Source of the DNA: Lysobacter capsici
GTDB lineage: Bacteria > Pseudomonadota > Gammaproteobacteria > Xanthomonadales > Xanthomonadaceae
Length of the DNA stretch: 64,000 nucleotides
Assembly (NCBI RefSeq): GCF_014779555.2
Contig: NZ_CP094357.1
Coordinates: forward strand, 5,766,001 to 5,830,000
Reading direction: 5' to 3'
Shown one piece after another: positions 18,691-27,173 of this stretch. The translations under genes and the position numbers were made by a program. The notes under the pieces are model-generated. The model searched no databases and was not told the origin of the DNA. It saw only the letters and a program-made list of their open reading frames with translations. Within the stretch, counting starts at the first letter, position 1, and each line of letters begins with the position of its first letter.

Positions 18691-20103
18691 ATGACTGTCA
18701 CTCGCGTGATGACACGCAACGCCGCGCCGCGCACAACGATCCGACGGCGGCCGCTGGCCGCGGCCTTGCTGGTCGCACTGGCCCTGCCGGGACTCGCCTT
18801 CGCGCAAACGGCGAAGGAAAAAGAACTCGAAGCGCGCGTCGCCGATCTGGAACGCATGGTCCAGCAACTGGTGTCGCAACAGCAGCAAGTCCAGACCCAG
18901 GTCACCGAGGTCAAGGCCGCGCAAGCCAGCGCGCCGGTCGCCGCGGCCGCCGCGCCGGGCAAGCCGAGCCTGCAGACCGCGCCGATCAACCCGGGCGCGA
19001 ATCCCGGCACGCGTTTCAGCTACGGCGGCTTCATCAAGCTCGACGCCTCGGTCACCTCGACCAACGACGGCGACATCGCCGACGGTTCGGTCGGTCGCCT
19101 GTTCTACGTGCCCAAGGCGATTCCGGTCGGCGGCGGCGGCAATCGCGAGGGCAGCGCCGACACCGACATGGGCGCGAACTTCTCGCGCTTCTGGTTCGCC
19201 ACCGACACCGATCTGGACAGCGGCGACAAGATCAAGGGCTATCTCGAATTCGATCTGTTCGGCGGCGGCACCACCGCGTTCACCGGCAACGAGATCGCCA
19301 CCAACACCTATGCGCTGACCTTGCGCCAGGCCTACGTGAGCTGGAACAAGTGGCTGGCCGGCCAGACCTGGTCGAACTTCCAGGACACCGCGGCGCTGCC
19401 GGACACGGTCGACTTCCTCGGCCCCACCGAGGGCACGGTGTTCGTGCGTCAGGCGCAGTTGCGCTACACCAGCGGGCCGTGGTCGTTCTCGATCGAAAAC
19501 CCGGAGACGGTGTACACGCCGTTCCGCGGCAACATGGCCCAGGTCCAAGGCGACGACGGCGCGGTCCCCGACGTCACCGCGCGCTACACCGCCAAGGGCG
19601 ACTGGGGTCATTTCAGCGTCGGCGCATTGGCGCGGCAGCTCAAGTACCAGACCGGCAAGATCAACGACAGCAACACCGGTTACGGCCTGAGCGTTTCGGG
19701 CAAGTGGAACCTCGGCGCCAAGGACGACCTGCGTTACATGGTCACCGCCGGCAGCGGCATCGGCCGCTACATCGGCCTGGCGCTCAACAACGACGCGGTG
19801 CTCGACGCGAACGGCGATCTGGACAACATCGACGTCGTCTCCGGCTTCGTCGGCTGGCGCCACGTGTTCACCCCGAAGCTGCGCGGCAACCTGTTCTATT
19901 CGCGCGCGCAGTACGACCAGGACACCGCGTTGACCGGCACCGGCATCACCCACTCGGCGCAGTCGGCGCACATCAACCTGATCTACACCCCGATTCCGAA
20001 GCTCGACGTGGGCGCGGAGTACATCTGGGGCCAGCGCGAGCTCGAAACCGGCGACAAGGGCGAGATCAATCGTTTGCAGACGCATGTGAAGTACAGCTTC
20101 TGA
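18691..20103 (+). CDS. DcaP-like outer-membrane porin
   Basis: 470 residues. Signal peptide ending LAFA-QT near residue 39. Then an N-terminal coiled coil (residues ~42-75: KELEARVADLERMVQQLVSQ), an Ala/Pro linker and a beta-barrel beginning RFSYGGFIKLDASVT. The barrel has alternating aromatic strands and a C-terminal Phe (THVKYSF). The coiled coil plus YGGFIKLDA is the DcaP family pattern; DcaP porins pass dicarboxylates and other anions. Placement opposite acs with shared operator-like palindromes suggests carboxylate uptake. GAGGGG precedes the start. Confidence 0.88.
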   Translation: MTVTRVMTRNAAPRTTIRRRPLAAALLVALALPGLAFAQTAKEKELEARVADLERMVQQLVSQQQQVQTQVTEVKAAQASAPVAAAAAPGKPSLQTAPINPGANPGTRFSYGGFIKLDASVTSTNDGDIADGSVGRLFYVPKAIPVGGGGNREGSADTDMGANFSRFWFATDTDLDSGDKIKGYLEFDLFGGGTTAFTGNEIATNTYALTLRQAYVSWNKWLAGQTWSNFQDTAALPDTVDFLGPTEGTVFVRQAQLRYTSGPWSFSIENPETVYTPFRGNMAQVQGDDGAVPDVTARYTAKGDWGHFSVGALARQLKYQTGKINDSNTGYGLSVSGKWNLGAKDDLRYMVTAGSGIGRYIGLALNNDAVLDANGDLDNIDVVSGFVGWRHVFTPKLRGNLFYSRAQYDQDTALTGTGITHSAQSAHINLIYTPIPKLDVGAEYIWGQRELETGDKGEINRLQTHVKYSF

Positions 20104-20131
20104 TGCTTTCCGGTCGCGGCGTCCTCTCCTA

Positions 20132-20268
20132 CCGTCATTCCCGCGAAGGCGGGAATCCAGTGCCTTTCGTGCGAGAACGTTTGAAGTCGCTGGATTCCCG
20201 CTTTCGCGGGAATGACGTTCTTGAAGGATGGCGCTGAAGTCTCTGGATTCCCGCCTTCGCGGGAATGA
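20132..20268. repeat. three CCCGCGAA palindromes
   Basis: Copies at 20132-20160, 20189-20216 and 20241-20268, alternating in orientation (CGTCATTCCCGCGAAGGCGG versus GGATTCCCGCTTTCGCGGGA). They fill the gap between the porin and the MHS transporter and could form large secondary structures in a read-through transcript. No promoter was resolved for the downstream gene. Confidence 0.85.
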
Positions 20269-20384
20269 CGGTCGGAAGGGTCCGCAGCCCGTGACCAAAC
20301 ACTTTTTTAGCGATTACCGTTTCTGACACACAAAACCCCGGCGGGCCCCAAGCCCGCTCCTTCTCACTGTTCGGGGGAACAGAC

Positions 20385-22049
20385 ATGTCCAGCACCGCCG
20401 CAAACGCGCCGCCGTCCACCGCGCCGCTGACCAAGGGTCATAAGAAAGTCATTTTCGCCTCAAGCCTCGGCACCGTGTTCGAGTGGTACGACTTCTATCT
20501 GTACGGCTCGCTCGCGGTCATCATCGGCAAGCAGTTCTTCGGCGGCCTCAACGAGACCAGCCAGTTCATCTTCGCCCTGCTCGCGTTCGCCGCCGGCTTC
20601 GCGGTGCGTCCGTTCGGCGCGCTGGTGTTCGGCCGGCTCGGCGACATGATCGGACGCAAATACACCTTCCTGATCACCATCGTGCTGATGGGCCTGTCGA
20701 CCTTCCTGGTCGGTATCCTGCCCAGTTACGCCACCATGGGCATCGCCGCGCCGGTGATCCTGATCGTGTTGCGCTTGCTGCAGGGCCTCGCGCTCGGCGG
20801 CGAGTACGGCGGCGCGGCGACCTATGTCGCCGAGCACGCGCCCAACGGCAAGCGCGGTCTGTACACCAGCTTCATCCAGACCACCGCGACCATCGGCCTG
20901 TTCCTGTCGCTGCTGGTGATCTGGGCCTGCCGCAACTGGCTGGGCAAGGACGACTTCGAAGCCTGGGGCTGGCGCATCCCGTTCTGGTTCTCGGTGATCC
21001 TGCTCGGCGTGTCGGTGTGGATCCGCATGCAGCTGGCCGAATCGCCGCTGTTCCAGCAGATGAAGGCCGAGGGCAAGACCTCCAAGGCGCCGATCACCGA
21101 GAGCTTCTTCTCCAGGAACGGCAAGATCGCGTTGCTCGCCCTGCTCGGCGCGACGGCGGGCCAGGCGGTGGTGTGGTACGGCGGCCAGTTCTACTCGCTG
21201 TTCTTCCTGACCAAGACCCTCGGCATGGATCCGAACCAGGCCGACATCCTGATCGCGATCGCGCTTGCGCTGGCCACCGGCGGGTTCATCCTGTTCGGCT
21301 GGCTGTCGGACAAGATCGGCCGCAAGAAGATCGTGCTGGCCGGCTGCCTGATCGCGGTGTTCACCTACTTCCCGGTGTTCAAGGCGCTCACCCACAACGT
21401 CAACCCGGCGCTGGAAGCCGCGGTCGCCGCCTCGCCGGTCACCGTCACCGCCGATCCGGACCGCTGCGCGTTCCAGTTCGATCCGGTCGGCAAGGCCGCG
21501 TTCAAGCAGTCGTGCGACGTGATCAAGTCGGCGTTGGCCAAGAAGGGCATCCCCTACATCAACGCGGCCGGCCCGGCCGGCAGTCTGGCGACGGTGAGCA
21601 TCGGCGGCGCGAGCTTGAACAGCTTCGAGGGCGAAGCGCTCGACAGCGCGACGTTCAAGGCGCAGTCCGAAGCGTTCGGCAAGGAACTCAGCGCGGCATT
21701 GACCACCGCCGGCTACCCGGCCAAGGCCGATCCGGCGCAGATCAACAAGCCGATGGTGATCGTGCTGCTGACCTTCCTGGTGCTGTTGGTGACCATGGTC
21801 TACGGCCCGATCGCGGCGTGGCTGGTCGAACTGTTCCCGACCCGCATCCGCTACACCTCGATGTCGCTGCCGTACCACATCGGCAACGGCTGGTTCGGCG
21901 GCTTCCTGCCGTTCACCGCCTTCGCCATCGTCGCCGCCACCGGCGATATCTACAGCGGCCTGTGGTATCCGATCATCGTCGCGGCGATGACCGTGGTGAT
22001 CGGCGCGCTGTTCCTGCCGGAAACCAAGGATCGCGATATCACTGAGTAA
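20385..22049 (+). CDS. MHS-family MFS transporter with a large extra loop domain
   Basis: 554 residues, about 100 longer than typical 430-450-residue metabolite:H+ symporters. The MFS signatures are present: SLGTVFEWYDFYLYG in helix 1, GRLGDMIGRKYTF between helices 2 and 3, RLLQGLALGGEYGGAATYVAEH, and GWLSDKIGRKK after helix 8. Between helices 9 and 10 there is an insert at about residues 336-455 (PDRCAFQFDPVGK and SCDVIKSALAK), largely hydrophilic with two cysteines. MHS members import carboxylates or osmolytes with protons. Substrate unassigned; location next to porin and acs suggests an organic acid. Confidence 0.88.
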   Translation: MSSTAANAPPSTAPLTKGHKKVIFASSLGTVFEWYDFYLYGSLAVIIGKQFFGGLNETSQFIFALLAFAAGFAVRPFGALVFGRLGDMIGRKYTFLITIVLMGLSTFLVGILPSYATMGIAAPVILIVLRLLQGLALGGEYGGAATYVAEHAPNGKRGLYTSFIQTTATIGLFLSLLVIWACRNWLGKDDFEAWGWRIPFWFSVILLGVSVWIRMQLAESPLFQQMKAEGKTSKAPITESFFSRNGKIALLALLGATAGQAVVWYGGQFYSLFFLTKTLGMDPNQADILIAIALALATGGFILFGWLSDKIGRKKIVLAGCLIAVFTYFPVFKALTHNVNPALEAAVAASPVTVTADPDRCAFQFDPVGKAAFKQSCDVIKSALAKKGIPYINAAGPAGSLATVSIGGASLNSFEGEALDSATFKAQSEAFGKELSAALTTAGYPAKADPAQINKPMVIVLLTFLVLLVTMVYGPIAAWLVELFPTRIRYTSMSLPYHIGNGWFGGFLPFTAFAIVAATGDIYSGLWYPIIVAAMTVVIGALFLPETKDRDITE

Positions 22050-22072
22050 AGCCTCACACTAAATACGCGTCA

Positions 22073-22110
22073 AAAAAAAACAATGCCGGCGCTCTGCCGG
22101 CATTGTTTTT
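22073..22110 (+). terminator. intrinsic terminator, probably bidirectional
   Basis: Nine-bp perfect stem CAATGCCGG (22081-22089) / CCGGCATTG (22097-22105), preceded by nine A's and followed by TTTTT. It closes the MHS transporter gene. Confidence 0.9.
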
Positions 22111-22224
22111 ATATATATCGCCACGTCCCGAACCACTCGTCTTTCGCAGCACCCTGCGCACGAGAATTAAACATGGTAATTCTCCCACCGCAGATGACTG
22201 TAATCAGACAAAAGGACCGGCACG

Positions 22225-24183
22225 ATGCGATTTTCGATACGGCCCCGCCGCGACTCTCATCCGACCGCGACAACGATCCGCGCCGGTGCGCAAGCGATCT
22301 CCCTGCTCATCGCGGCCTCCGCGGCATCCGTCGCGTCGGCGGTCAATCGCGACGGATTTACCGCCGAATACCCGAGCGGACAACCGGGATTGACCTTGCC
22401 TCAGGTGATCGGCGACAACCTGCCGAAGGGCTACATCGTTTTCACCTACGATGACGGCATGGATGAGCACAGCGTCGCGATGGCACGCTACCTGCAAGGA
22501 CGCAACATCCGCGCCACGTTCTTCGTCAACGGTTGCCGGTTCATCGGACGCGGCGCGGGCGAACCGTGTTCGCAGCTCAAGCAGTACCCCTTGAGCACAC
22601 TGGAACAACTCGTCTCGGCCGACCAACAGATCGGAAACCATACCGAGTTGCACTACGCGCTCAATAGCAACTTCAATTCGCTGGGACCGGCCAAGATAAG
22701 GCAAGACGTGCTTTTGACTCAGTCGCTGATCGCCCCCTATCAACGCGATGGCTATTCCTTTTTTCGGGCGCCGTCCAACAATTGGGGTCAAGCCCCCTAC
22801 GACTTGCTGCGCAATGAGCCGGCACTGAAAGACATCGCCGGCCCGATTCTCTACGACTACCTGGGCGCGGATTGGCCTTGCAACGACACCAACTACAACA
22901 ACCCGATCTTGAGTCCGGAAACCTGCGCTGAAAGAATTTACGGCACCGATCCGACACACAACAGCTACTCGCGCAGCATGCGCGGCGGCGTCGCCAAGAG
23001 CGGCATCGTGCAAATGCACGATCGCAGCCCCAACGCGGTGGGCAGCGATTACTCGTTCCGACTGACCAGGCGACTGATCGAACTGATCAAGAGCGATCCG
23101 GATACCAAATACGTTTTCACCTCGCTCGATGCCATTCCCGGCATGGTCGGGACCGATAACCGATTGACTATCGACACTTATTCGACCCAGTTCTCCGACG
23201 CCTCCGGCACCGACCAGGTCGCCGGTCATTATCGCTCGATCCGTATGGGCGACGTCGACGGCGACGGCGTCCCCGACGTCTGCGGGAAGCGGGTGGACGG
23301 CATCTACTGCATCGACGGCAGAACCCGCACGAGCGCTAAATGGCGCGATCTTCCAGACAATCAAGGCTGGTCCGAGGCGAAATATTCGGCGACCGCGCAA
23401 CTGGTCGATATGGACAACGACGGCCGCGCGGATTTCTGCGTGCGTGGAGCCGCGGGAATCTATTGCATGCGCTCGCTCGGCAACGCCTTCGCCGCAACGG
23501 TGACCTGGACCACCGGCACGGTGTTCTCCGATGCCGCCGGCTGGGGCGCGAGCGAGTCCATGTATGCATCGATCCAGATGGGCGATATAGACGGCGACCA
23601 TCGCCCCGACGTATGCGGACGGGACGCCACCGGAATCGTTTGCCAGTTGTTCAACGGCACTTCGTTCTCAGCGGCGCAGCGTTGGCTCACCGGTGGATTT
23701 GACGACGCCAACGCGTGGAATCACCGCGAGTACGCCGCAACGCTGCGCCTGGGCGATGTCAACGGCGACGGCCGCGCCGATTTATGCGGTCGAGCAAGCT
23801 ACGGCATCATCTGCTCGCTGTCGCAAGGCAGCGCGTTTTCCGCGCCCACCTGGTGGAGCAGCGCCTTCGCCGACCAGGAACAATGGAACATTCCGGCGGC
23901 ATCGGGCGACGAGCGCGTGTACTTCCAGACGCTGTCCTTGGCCGATATCAACAACGACGGCAGGGCCGACCTTTGTGGGCAGTACACCACCGGGGTTGCG
24001 TGCGCATTTTCCGATGGCACCCGGTTCAGCGCCTACCATCATGTCGACAACCGATGGATGACCGGCGCCAATGGTTACGGCAAACCGGCTTACGCGCTGC
24101 CGTTGATGATCGGCGATACGGACGGCGATCAACGCAAGGAAATTTGCACCCGCGGCGCGCAAGGCATCCGCTGCCTGCGCTGA
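22225..24183 (+). CDS. secreted NodB-type polysaccharide deacetylase with six Ca-binding VCBS/FG-GAP repeats
   Basis: 652 residues. Signal sequence within residues ~1-39. The NodB domain (residues ~60-310) has YIVFTYDDGMDEHS, RATFFVNG, the IGNHTELHY metal motif and IVQMHDRS. Its C-terminal half has six repeats, each with a DxDxDG-type loop then a Cys, near residues 344, 395, 454, 511, 574 and 631 (DVDGDGVPDVCG, DMDNDGRADFCV, DIDGDHRPDVCG, DVNGDGRADLCG, DINNDGRADLCG, DTDGDQRKEICT). Each is followed by a GI.C second Cys. This suggests a disulfide-braced beta-propeller for substrate binding. GC content is clearly lower than neighbours. AAAGGA precedes the ATG. Confidence 0.85.
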   Translation: MRFSIRPRRDSHPTATTIRAGAQAISLLIAASAASVASAVNRDGFTAEYPSGQPGLTLPQVIGDNLPKGYIVFTYDDGMDEHSVAMARYLQGRNIRATFFVNGCRFIGRGAGEPCSQLKQYPLSTLEQLVSADQQIGNHTELHYALNSNFNSLGPAKIRQDVLLTQSLIAPYQRDGYSFFRAPSNNWGQAPYDLLRNEPALKDIAGPILYDYLGADWPCNDTNYNNPILSPETCAERIYGTDPTHNSYSRSMRGGVAKSGIVQMHDRSPNAVGSDYSFRLTRRLIELIKSDPDTKYVFTSLDAIPGMVGTDNRLTIDTYSTQFSDASGTDQVAGHYRSIRMGDVDGDGVPDVCGKRVDGIYCIDGRTRTSAKWRDLPDNQGWSEAKYSATAQLVDMDNDGRADFCVRGAAGIYCMRSLGNAFAATVTWTTGTVFSDAAGWGASESMYASIQMGDIDGDHRPDVCGRDATGIVCQLFNGTSFSAAQRWLTGGFDDANAWNHREYAATLRLGDVNGDGRADLCGRASYGIICSLSQGSAFSAPTWWSSAFADQEQWNIPAASGDERVYFQTLSLADINNDGRADLCGQYTTGVACAFSDGTRFSAYHHVDNRWMTGANGYGKPAYALPLMIGDTDGDQRKEICTRGAQGIRCLR

Positions 24184-24284
24184 GCCGGTCCGTCGCCGCC
24201 TGAACGCACGATGCCGACGCTACCTTGGCGTCGCGCGTTCGGGCGCCTATCGACGCCGTTCCCGGCAGGCCCTAGCATCGCGGC

Positions 24285-24896
24285 ATGTCCTCCCTGCCGA
24301 CCCTGCTGGACGAGGTGCGCGCCTGCACCCGCTGCGAAGCGCACCTGCCGCACGGGCCGCGGCCGGTGGTGCAGGTGGGCGCGAGCGCGCGGATCCTGAT
24401 CGCCGGGCAGGCACCGGGACGCAAGGTCCACGAAAGCGGCATCCCGTTCGACGATGCCAGCGGCGAACGTCTGCGCGCATGGCTGGGGCTGTCGCGCGAG
24501 CAGTTCTACGACGCCGACCGGGTCGCGATCCTGCCGATGGGGTTCTGCTTTCCCGGCACCGGCCGCGCCGGCGATCTGCCGCCGCGGCCGGAATGCGCGC
24601 CGACCTGGCGCGCGCGCCTGATGTCGCGCTTGAATCATCTGCAATTGACCCTGGTCGTGGGCCAGTACGCGCAGGCCTATCACCTGCCCGATGCGGGCGC
24701 TTCGTTGACCCAGGCCGTGCAGGCGTGGCGCGACACCTGGCCCACACTGGTCGCGCTGCCGCACCCGAGCCCGCGCAACAATCTGTGGCTCAAGCGCAAT
24801 GCGTGGTTCGAACGCGAACTGGTGCCGCTGCTGCGCGAACGGGTCGCGCAGGTGCTCGCGGATTCACCGGGCCGGAGTGAATTAAACCCGGTTTAA
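24285..24896 (+). CDS. uracil-DNA glycosylase family protein (UDG-like fold)
   Basis: 203 residues. CTRCEAHLPHGPRPVVQVG is followed by ILIAGQAPGRKVHESGIPF, the family motif I of the UDG-like superfamily, and the second motif is LVALPHPSPRNNLWLKRN. The N-terminal CxxC recalls family 4 Fe-S UDGs, but I do not see a full set of four cluster cysteines. This branch is annotated as UDG-family by fold only. It may remove uracil or act on other nucleobase lesions. The stop is embedded in a TTAAACCCGGTTTAA palindrome. Confidence 0.78.
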   Translation: MSSLPTLLDEVRACTRCEAHLPHGPRPVVQVGASARILIAGQAPGRKVHESGIPFDDASGERLRAWLGLSREQFYDADRVAILPMGFCFPGTGRAGDLPPRPECAPTWRARLMSRLNHLQLTLVVGQYAQAYHLPDAGASLTQAVQAWRDTWPTLVALPHPSPRNNLWLKRNAWFERELVPLLRERVAQVLADSPGRSELNPV

Positions 24897-24957
24897 GCGG
24901 CAACGTCTGCATCGCGCCTGTCGTCTTCGCGCCGCTCCAACCGCGCAGTCGGCGCGA

Positions 24958-25563
24958 TCACTGATAAACGAACTTCGGCATTTCCCACTCGTAACGGATC
25001 GCCAGCAGCCGCAGCGCGAAACCGCCGCCGAGGCACAGCAGCACGCTTAGGTTTTCGGCCACGCCCATGCGCAACAGCAGCAGATAGGCCACGCCGGTCA
25101 GCAGCGAGATCACCGCGTACAGCTCGCGCTGGAACACCAGCGGAATCTCGTTGCACAGCACATCGCGCAGCACGCCGCCGAAGGCGCCGGTCAGCATGCC
25201 GGCGATCACCACGATCGGGGGTTGATGGCCGGCCTCGCGCGCCACCGCGCAGCCGATCAGGGTAAATGCGATCAGGCCGAGCGCGTCCAGCCACAAAAAC
25301 GTGCGGCGCAGGTAGTGCAGTTTCTTGGCCAGAAACGTGGCCGCGATCGCCGCGCCGACGGTGTAGCCCAGGTATTCGGGATGACGCACCCAGCCCAGCG
25401 GGTAGTGACCGAGCACGATGTCGCGCAGCGAGCCGCCGCCGAGCGCGGTGACGCAGGCGATGATGACCACGCCGAACAGGTCCATGCGCCGCCTCCCGGC
25501 GGACAAGGCGCCGGTCATGGCTTCGGCGCTGATGGCGAGGAGGTAGATGATCTGCAACAACAT
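24958..25563 (-). CDS. TRIC/UPF0126 family inner-membrane channel, glycine-riboswitch controlled
   Basis: 201 residues, about seven membrane spans, made of two homologous halves with the family motifs ALGGGSLRDIVLG (near residue 42) and AFGGVLRDVLCNE (near residue 128). Bacterial members include E. coli YadS and YicG. The start ATG at 25563 has GGAG about 10 bases upstream, and places helix 1 at the N terminus. A tandem glycine aptamer lies about 200 nt ahead on the same strand, so the substrate is very probably glycine. That assignment is inferred from the riboswitch. Confidence 0.88.
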   Translation of the reverse strand: MLLQIIYLLAISAEAMTGALSAGRRRMDLFGVVIIACVTALGGGSLRDIVLGHYPLGWVRHPEYLGYTVGAAIAATFLAKKLHYLRRTFLWLDALGLIAFTLIGCAVAREAGHQPPIVVIAGMLTGAFGGVLRDVLCNEIPLVFQRELYAVISLLTGVAYLLLLRMGVAENLSVLLCLGGGFALRLLAIRYEWEMPKFVYQ

Positions 25564-25760
25564 GGCGGTGCTCCGTCGGACGATGCGGAAGAACCGCGGC
25601 CGTACGGCGCGAACCCACATGCACTGCGATGCCCGCATGCGACCACCGACCGCGGCGGCGCGCGCGAAGCGACGACGCGCCGCCATGGGCCGCGCATCGT
25701 GCATGCACTCGTGAGTTTGCGCGGCATCGTCGAACGACGAAGGCCACGGCGCCGCTCCCG

Positions 25761-25965
25761 CTGTCCTTTTACCTGAGAGTTTGGGCGGCCCGGCGCCTCG
25801 CGTCGGACCGCTTGCCCCTTCGGTGGGCCGCGTGGCGGCCTCTCTCCAGATCGGCGATGGTGTCCGCAGTGTTTCGGCCGAACGGCCGAGCCTGAGCGAT
25901 TATGGGAGCCTGCGCCTTCGGCGGGCATCGGCCGCGGGGCCGGCGCCACTCTTCTGCGAACGGGG
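25761..25965 (-). ncRNA. tandem glycine riboswitch
   Basis: Read on the minus strand, aptamer I (about 25965-25862) has CGCAGAAGAG, CGCCGAAGGCGCAGG and a closing ACACTGCGGAC that pairs with CGCAG. Aptamer II (about 25852-25761) has GGAGAGAGG, CACCGAAGGGGCAAG and CTCTCAGGTAAAAGGACAG. These CCGAAGG and CTCTCAGG blocks with the AAAAGGACAG tail are the conserved glycine-aptamer core. The next gene in that direction is the TRIC family gene at 25563. The expression platform in the ~197-nt spacer could not be resolved by eye. Confidence 0.93.
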
Positions 25966-26099
25966 CGGATGGTAGCAGGTGCCGGTGGGGGTGGCGTTTT
26001 CGGACTGTGTCGCCTCGTCGGCGTGGTATTTCCGGCGATGGCTGTGCATAGGTTGTGCGGTTGAGCGATTGAGTAAGAGTCGCAGTAGCTGCTGCTGTC

Positions 26100-26143
26100 C
26101 CTGCTCTTGCTCTTGCTCTTGCTCTTGCTGTTGCTGTTGCTGT
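26100..26143. repeat. hexanucleotide microsatellite (CTCTTG/CTGTTG)n
   Basis: About seven consecutive 6-base units, CTCTTG shifting to CTGTTG, then directly into the G-run repeat at 26144. A candidate slippage site, not in a gene. Confidence 0.85.
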
Positions 26144-26305
26144 TCCCCCCTTTGGAAAAGGGGGGCAGGGGGGATTCGCTTTTGCTTTTTAGCTTTATCT
26201 ATCCAAAGCAGTGGCAACACCAACAACCGAAGCCGAAGCCGAAGCCAAAGCCAAAGCCAAAGCGAATCCCCCTACCCCCTTTTCCAAAGGGGGGAACAGC
26301 AAAAG
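26140..26305. repeat. G-run repeat unit interrupted by a second hexanucleotide array
   Basis: CCCCCCTTTGGAAAAGGGGG then GCAGGGGGGATTCGC (26144-26181) and its inverted partner GCGAATCCCCCTACC with CCTTTTCCAAAGGGGGGAAC (26261-26298). Between them is a hexamer array CCGAAG x3 - CCAAAG x3 (about 26226-26262). Confidence 0.8.
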
Positions 26306-26330
26306 CACAGTCGCAATCACGGCTTGCACA

Positions 26331-26418
26331 CTGTAGGAGCGGCGCGAGCCGCGACCGCGACATCGCACACACGACGCAACCGGCAACCCCTCGGTCGCGG
26401 CTCGCGCCGCTCCTACAG
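26331..26418. repeat. REP palindrome pair TGTAGGAGCGGCG
   Basis: CTGTAGGAGCGGCGCGAGCC (26331 on) faces its reverse complement ending CGCGCCGCTCCTACAG (26418), forming a large hairpin with ~35 bases between arms. Same family as 48376-48975 and 61968-62059. With the preceding arrays it fills the riboswitch-ABC interval (25966-26429), which holds no gene. Confidence 0.85.
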
Positions 26419-26429
26419 TCGGGTTTCGA

Positions 26430-27173
26430 TCAGCGCGGCGGTTCGGGATCGGCCAGAGCGTCAACCATCGATTGCTCCAACGACCGCGACGGATCGGCGC
26501 GAATCGCATCAAGCTCATCGCTCGCCCATTCCCGGCGCAAACGCCCGTCCATCAACAGCACCGCGCGATTGATGAAACGTTCGGCGACATCCAGCGAATG
26601 GGTCGCCAACAACACCGCGACGCCGCGTTCGGCGGCGAGCCGTTGCAGGTGATGCTTGAGCGCATATGCGCTCAGCGGGTCGAGCCCGTTGAGCGGTTCG
26701 TCCAGCACCAGCAACGGCGGTTCGTCGAGCAAGCCCAGCAGGATCGCGAGTTTCTGCCGCGTGCCCAGCGAGTACTGGCCGATGCGGCGATCGAGCATCG
26801 CGCTGCAGCCCAGGGTCTCGGCCAGGGCCAGAGTGGCGGCGGGGATCTCGCCCGCGCCGCGCGCGCCGGCGAACAGGCGCAGGCATTCGCGTCCGCTCAA
26901 CAACGGCGGCAAGCGCGCCGGATCGACCGCGAAACCCAGTTGCCGACGCGCGGCCAGCGGCTCGCGCACGATGTCGTGGCCGCCGATCAGCACGCGACCG
27001 GCGCTGGGCCGCTGGATGCCAGCCAGGCAATGCAGCAAGGTGGTCTTGCCCGAACCGTTCGGCCCGATCAGGGCGACGAATTCGCCGCCGCGCAGGCGCA
27101 GGTCGATGCCGTGCAGCACGGCGTGTTCGTCGTAGCGATGCTGCAACGAGTCGAGTTCAAGAATGAAGCTCAT
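26430..27173 (-). CDS. ABC transporter ATP-binding protein
   Basis: 247 residues. Walker A LIGPNGSGKTTLLHC (about 34-48), a signature-like motif GQYSLGTRQKLAI (divergent from LSGGQ), Walker B LLVLDEPLNGLDPLS and the switch His in LLATHSLD. The form SLGTRQK is typical of ABC-2-type exporter ATPases. Start overlaps the permease stop by 4 bases (27170-27173). Substrate not identifiable. Confidence 0.9.
   Translation of the reverse strand: MSFILELDSLQHRYDEHAVLHGIDLRLRGGEFVALIGPNGSGKTTLLHCLAGIQRPSAGRVLIGGHDIVREPLAARRQLGFAVDPARLPPLLSGRECLRLFAGARGAGEIPAATLALAETLGCSAMLDRRIGQYSLGTRQKLAILLGLLDEPPLLVLDEPLNGLDPLSAYALKHHLQRLAAERGVAVLLATHSLDVAERFINRAVLLMDGRLRREWASDELDAIRADPSRSLEQSMVDALADPEPPR

Noticed and set aside
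24883-24897. TTAAACCCGGTTTAA palindrome at the end of the UDG-family gene
   Set aside because: Overlaps the stop codon, has no partner site and no T tract; insufficient for an operator or terminator.
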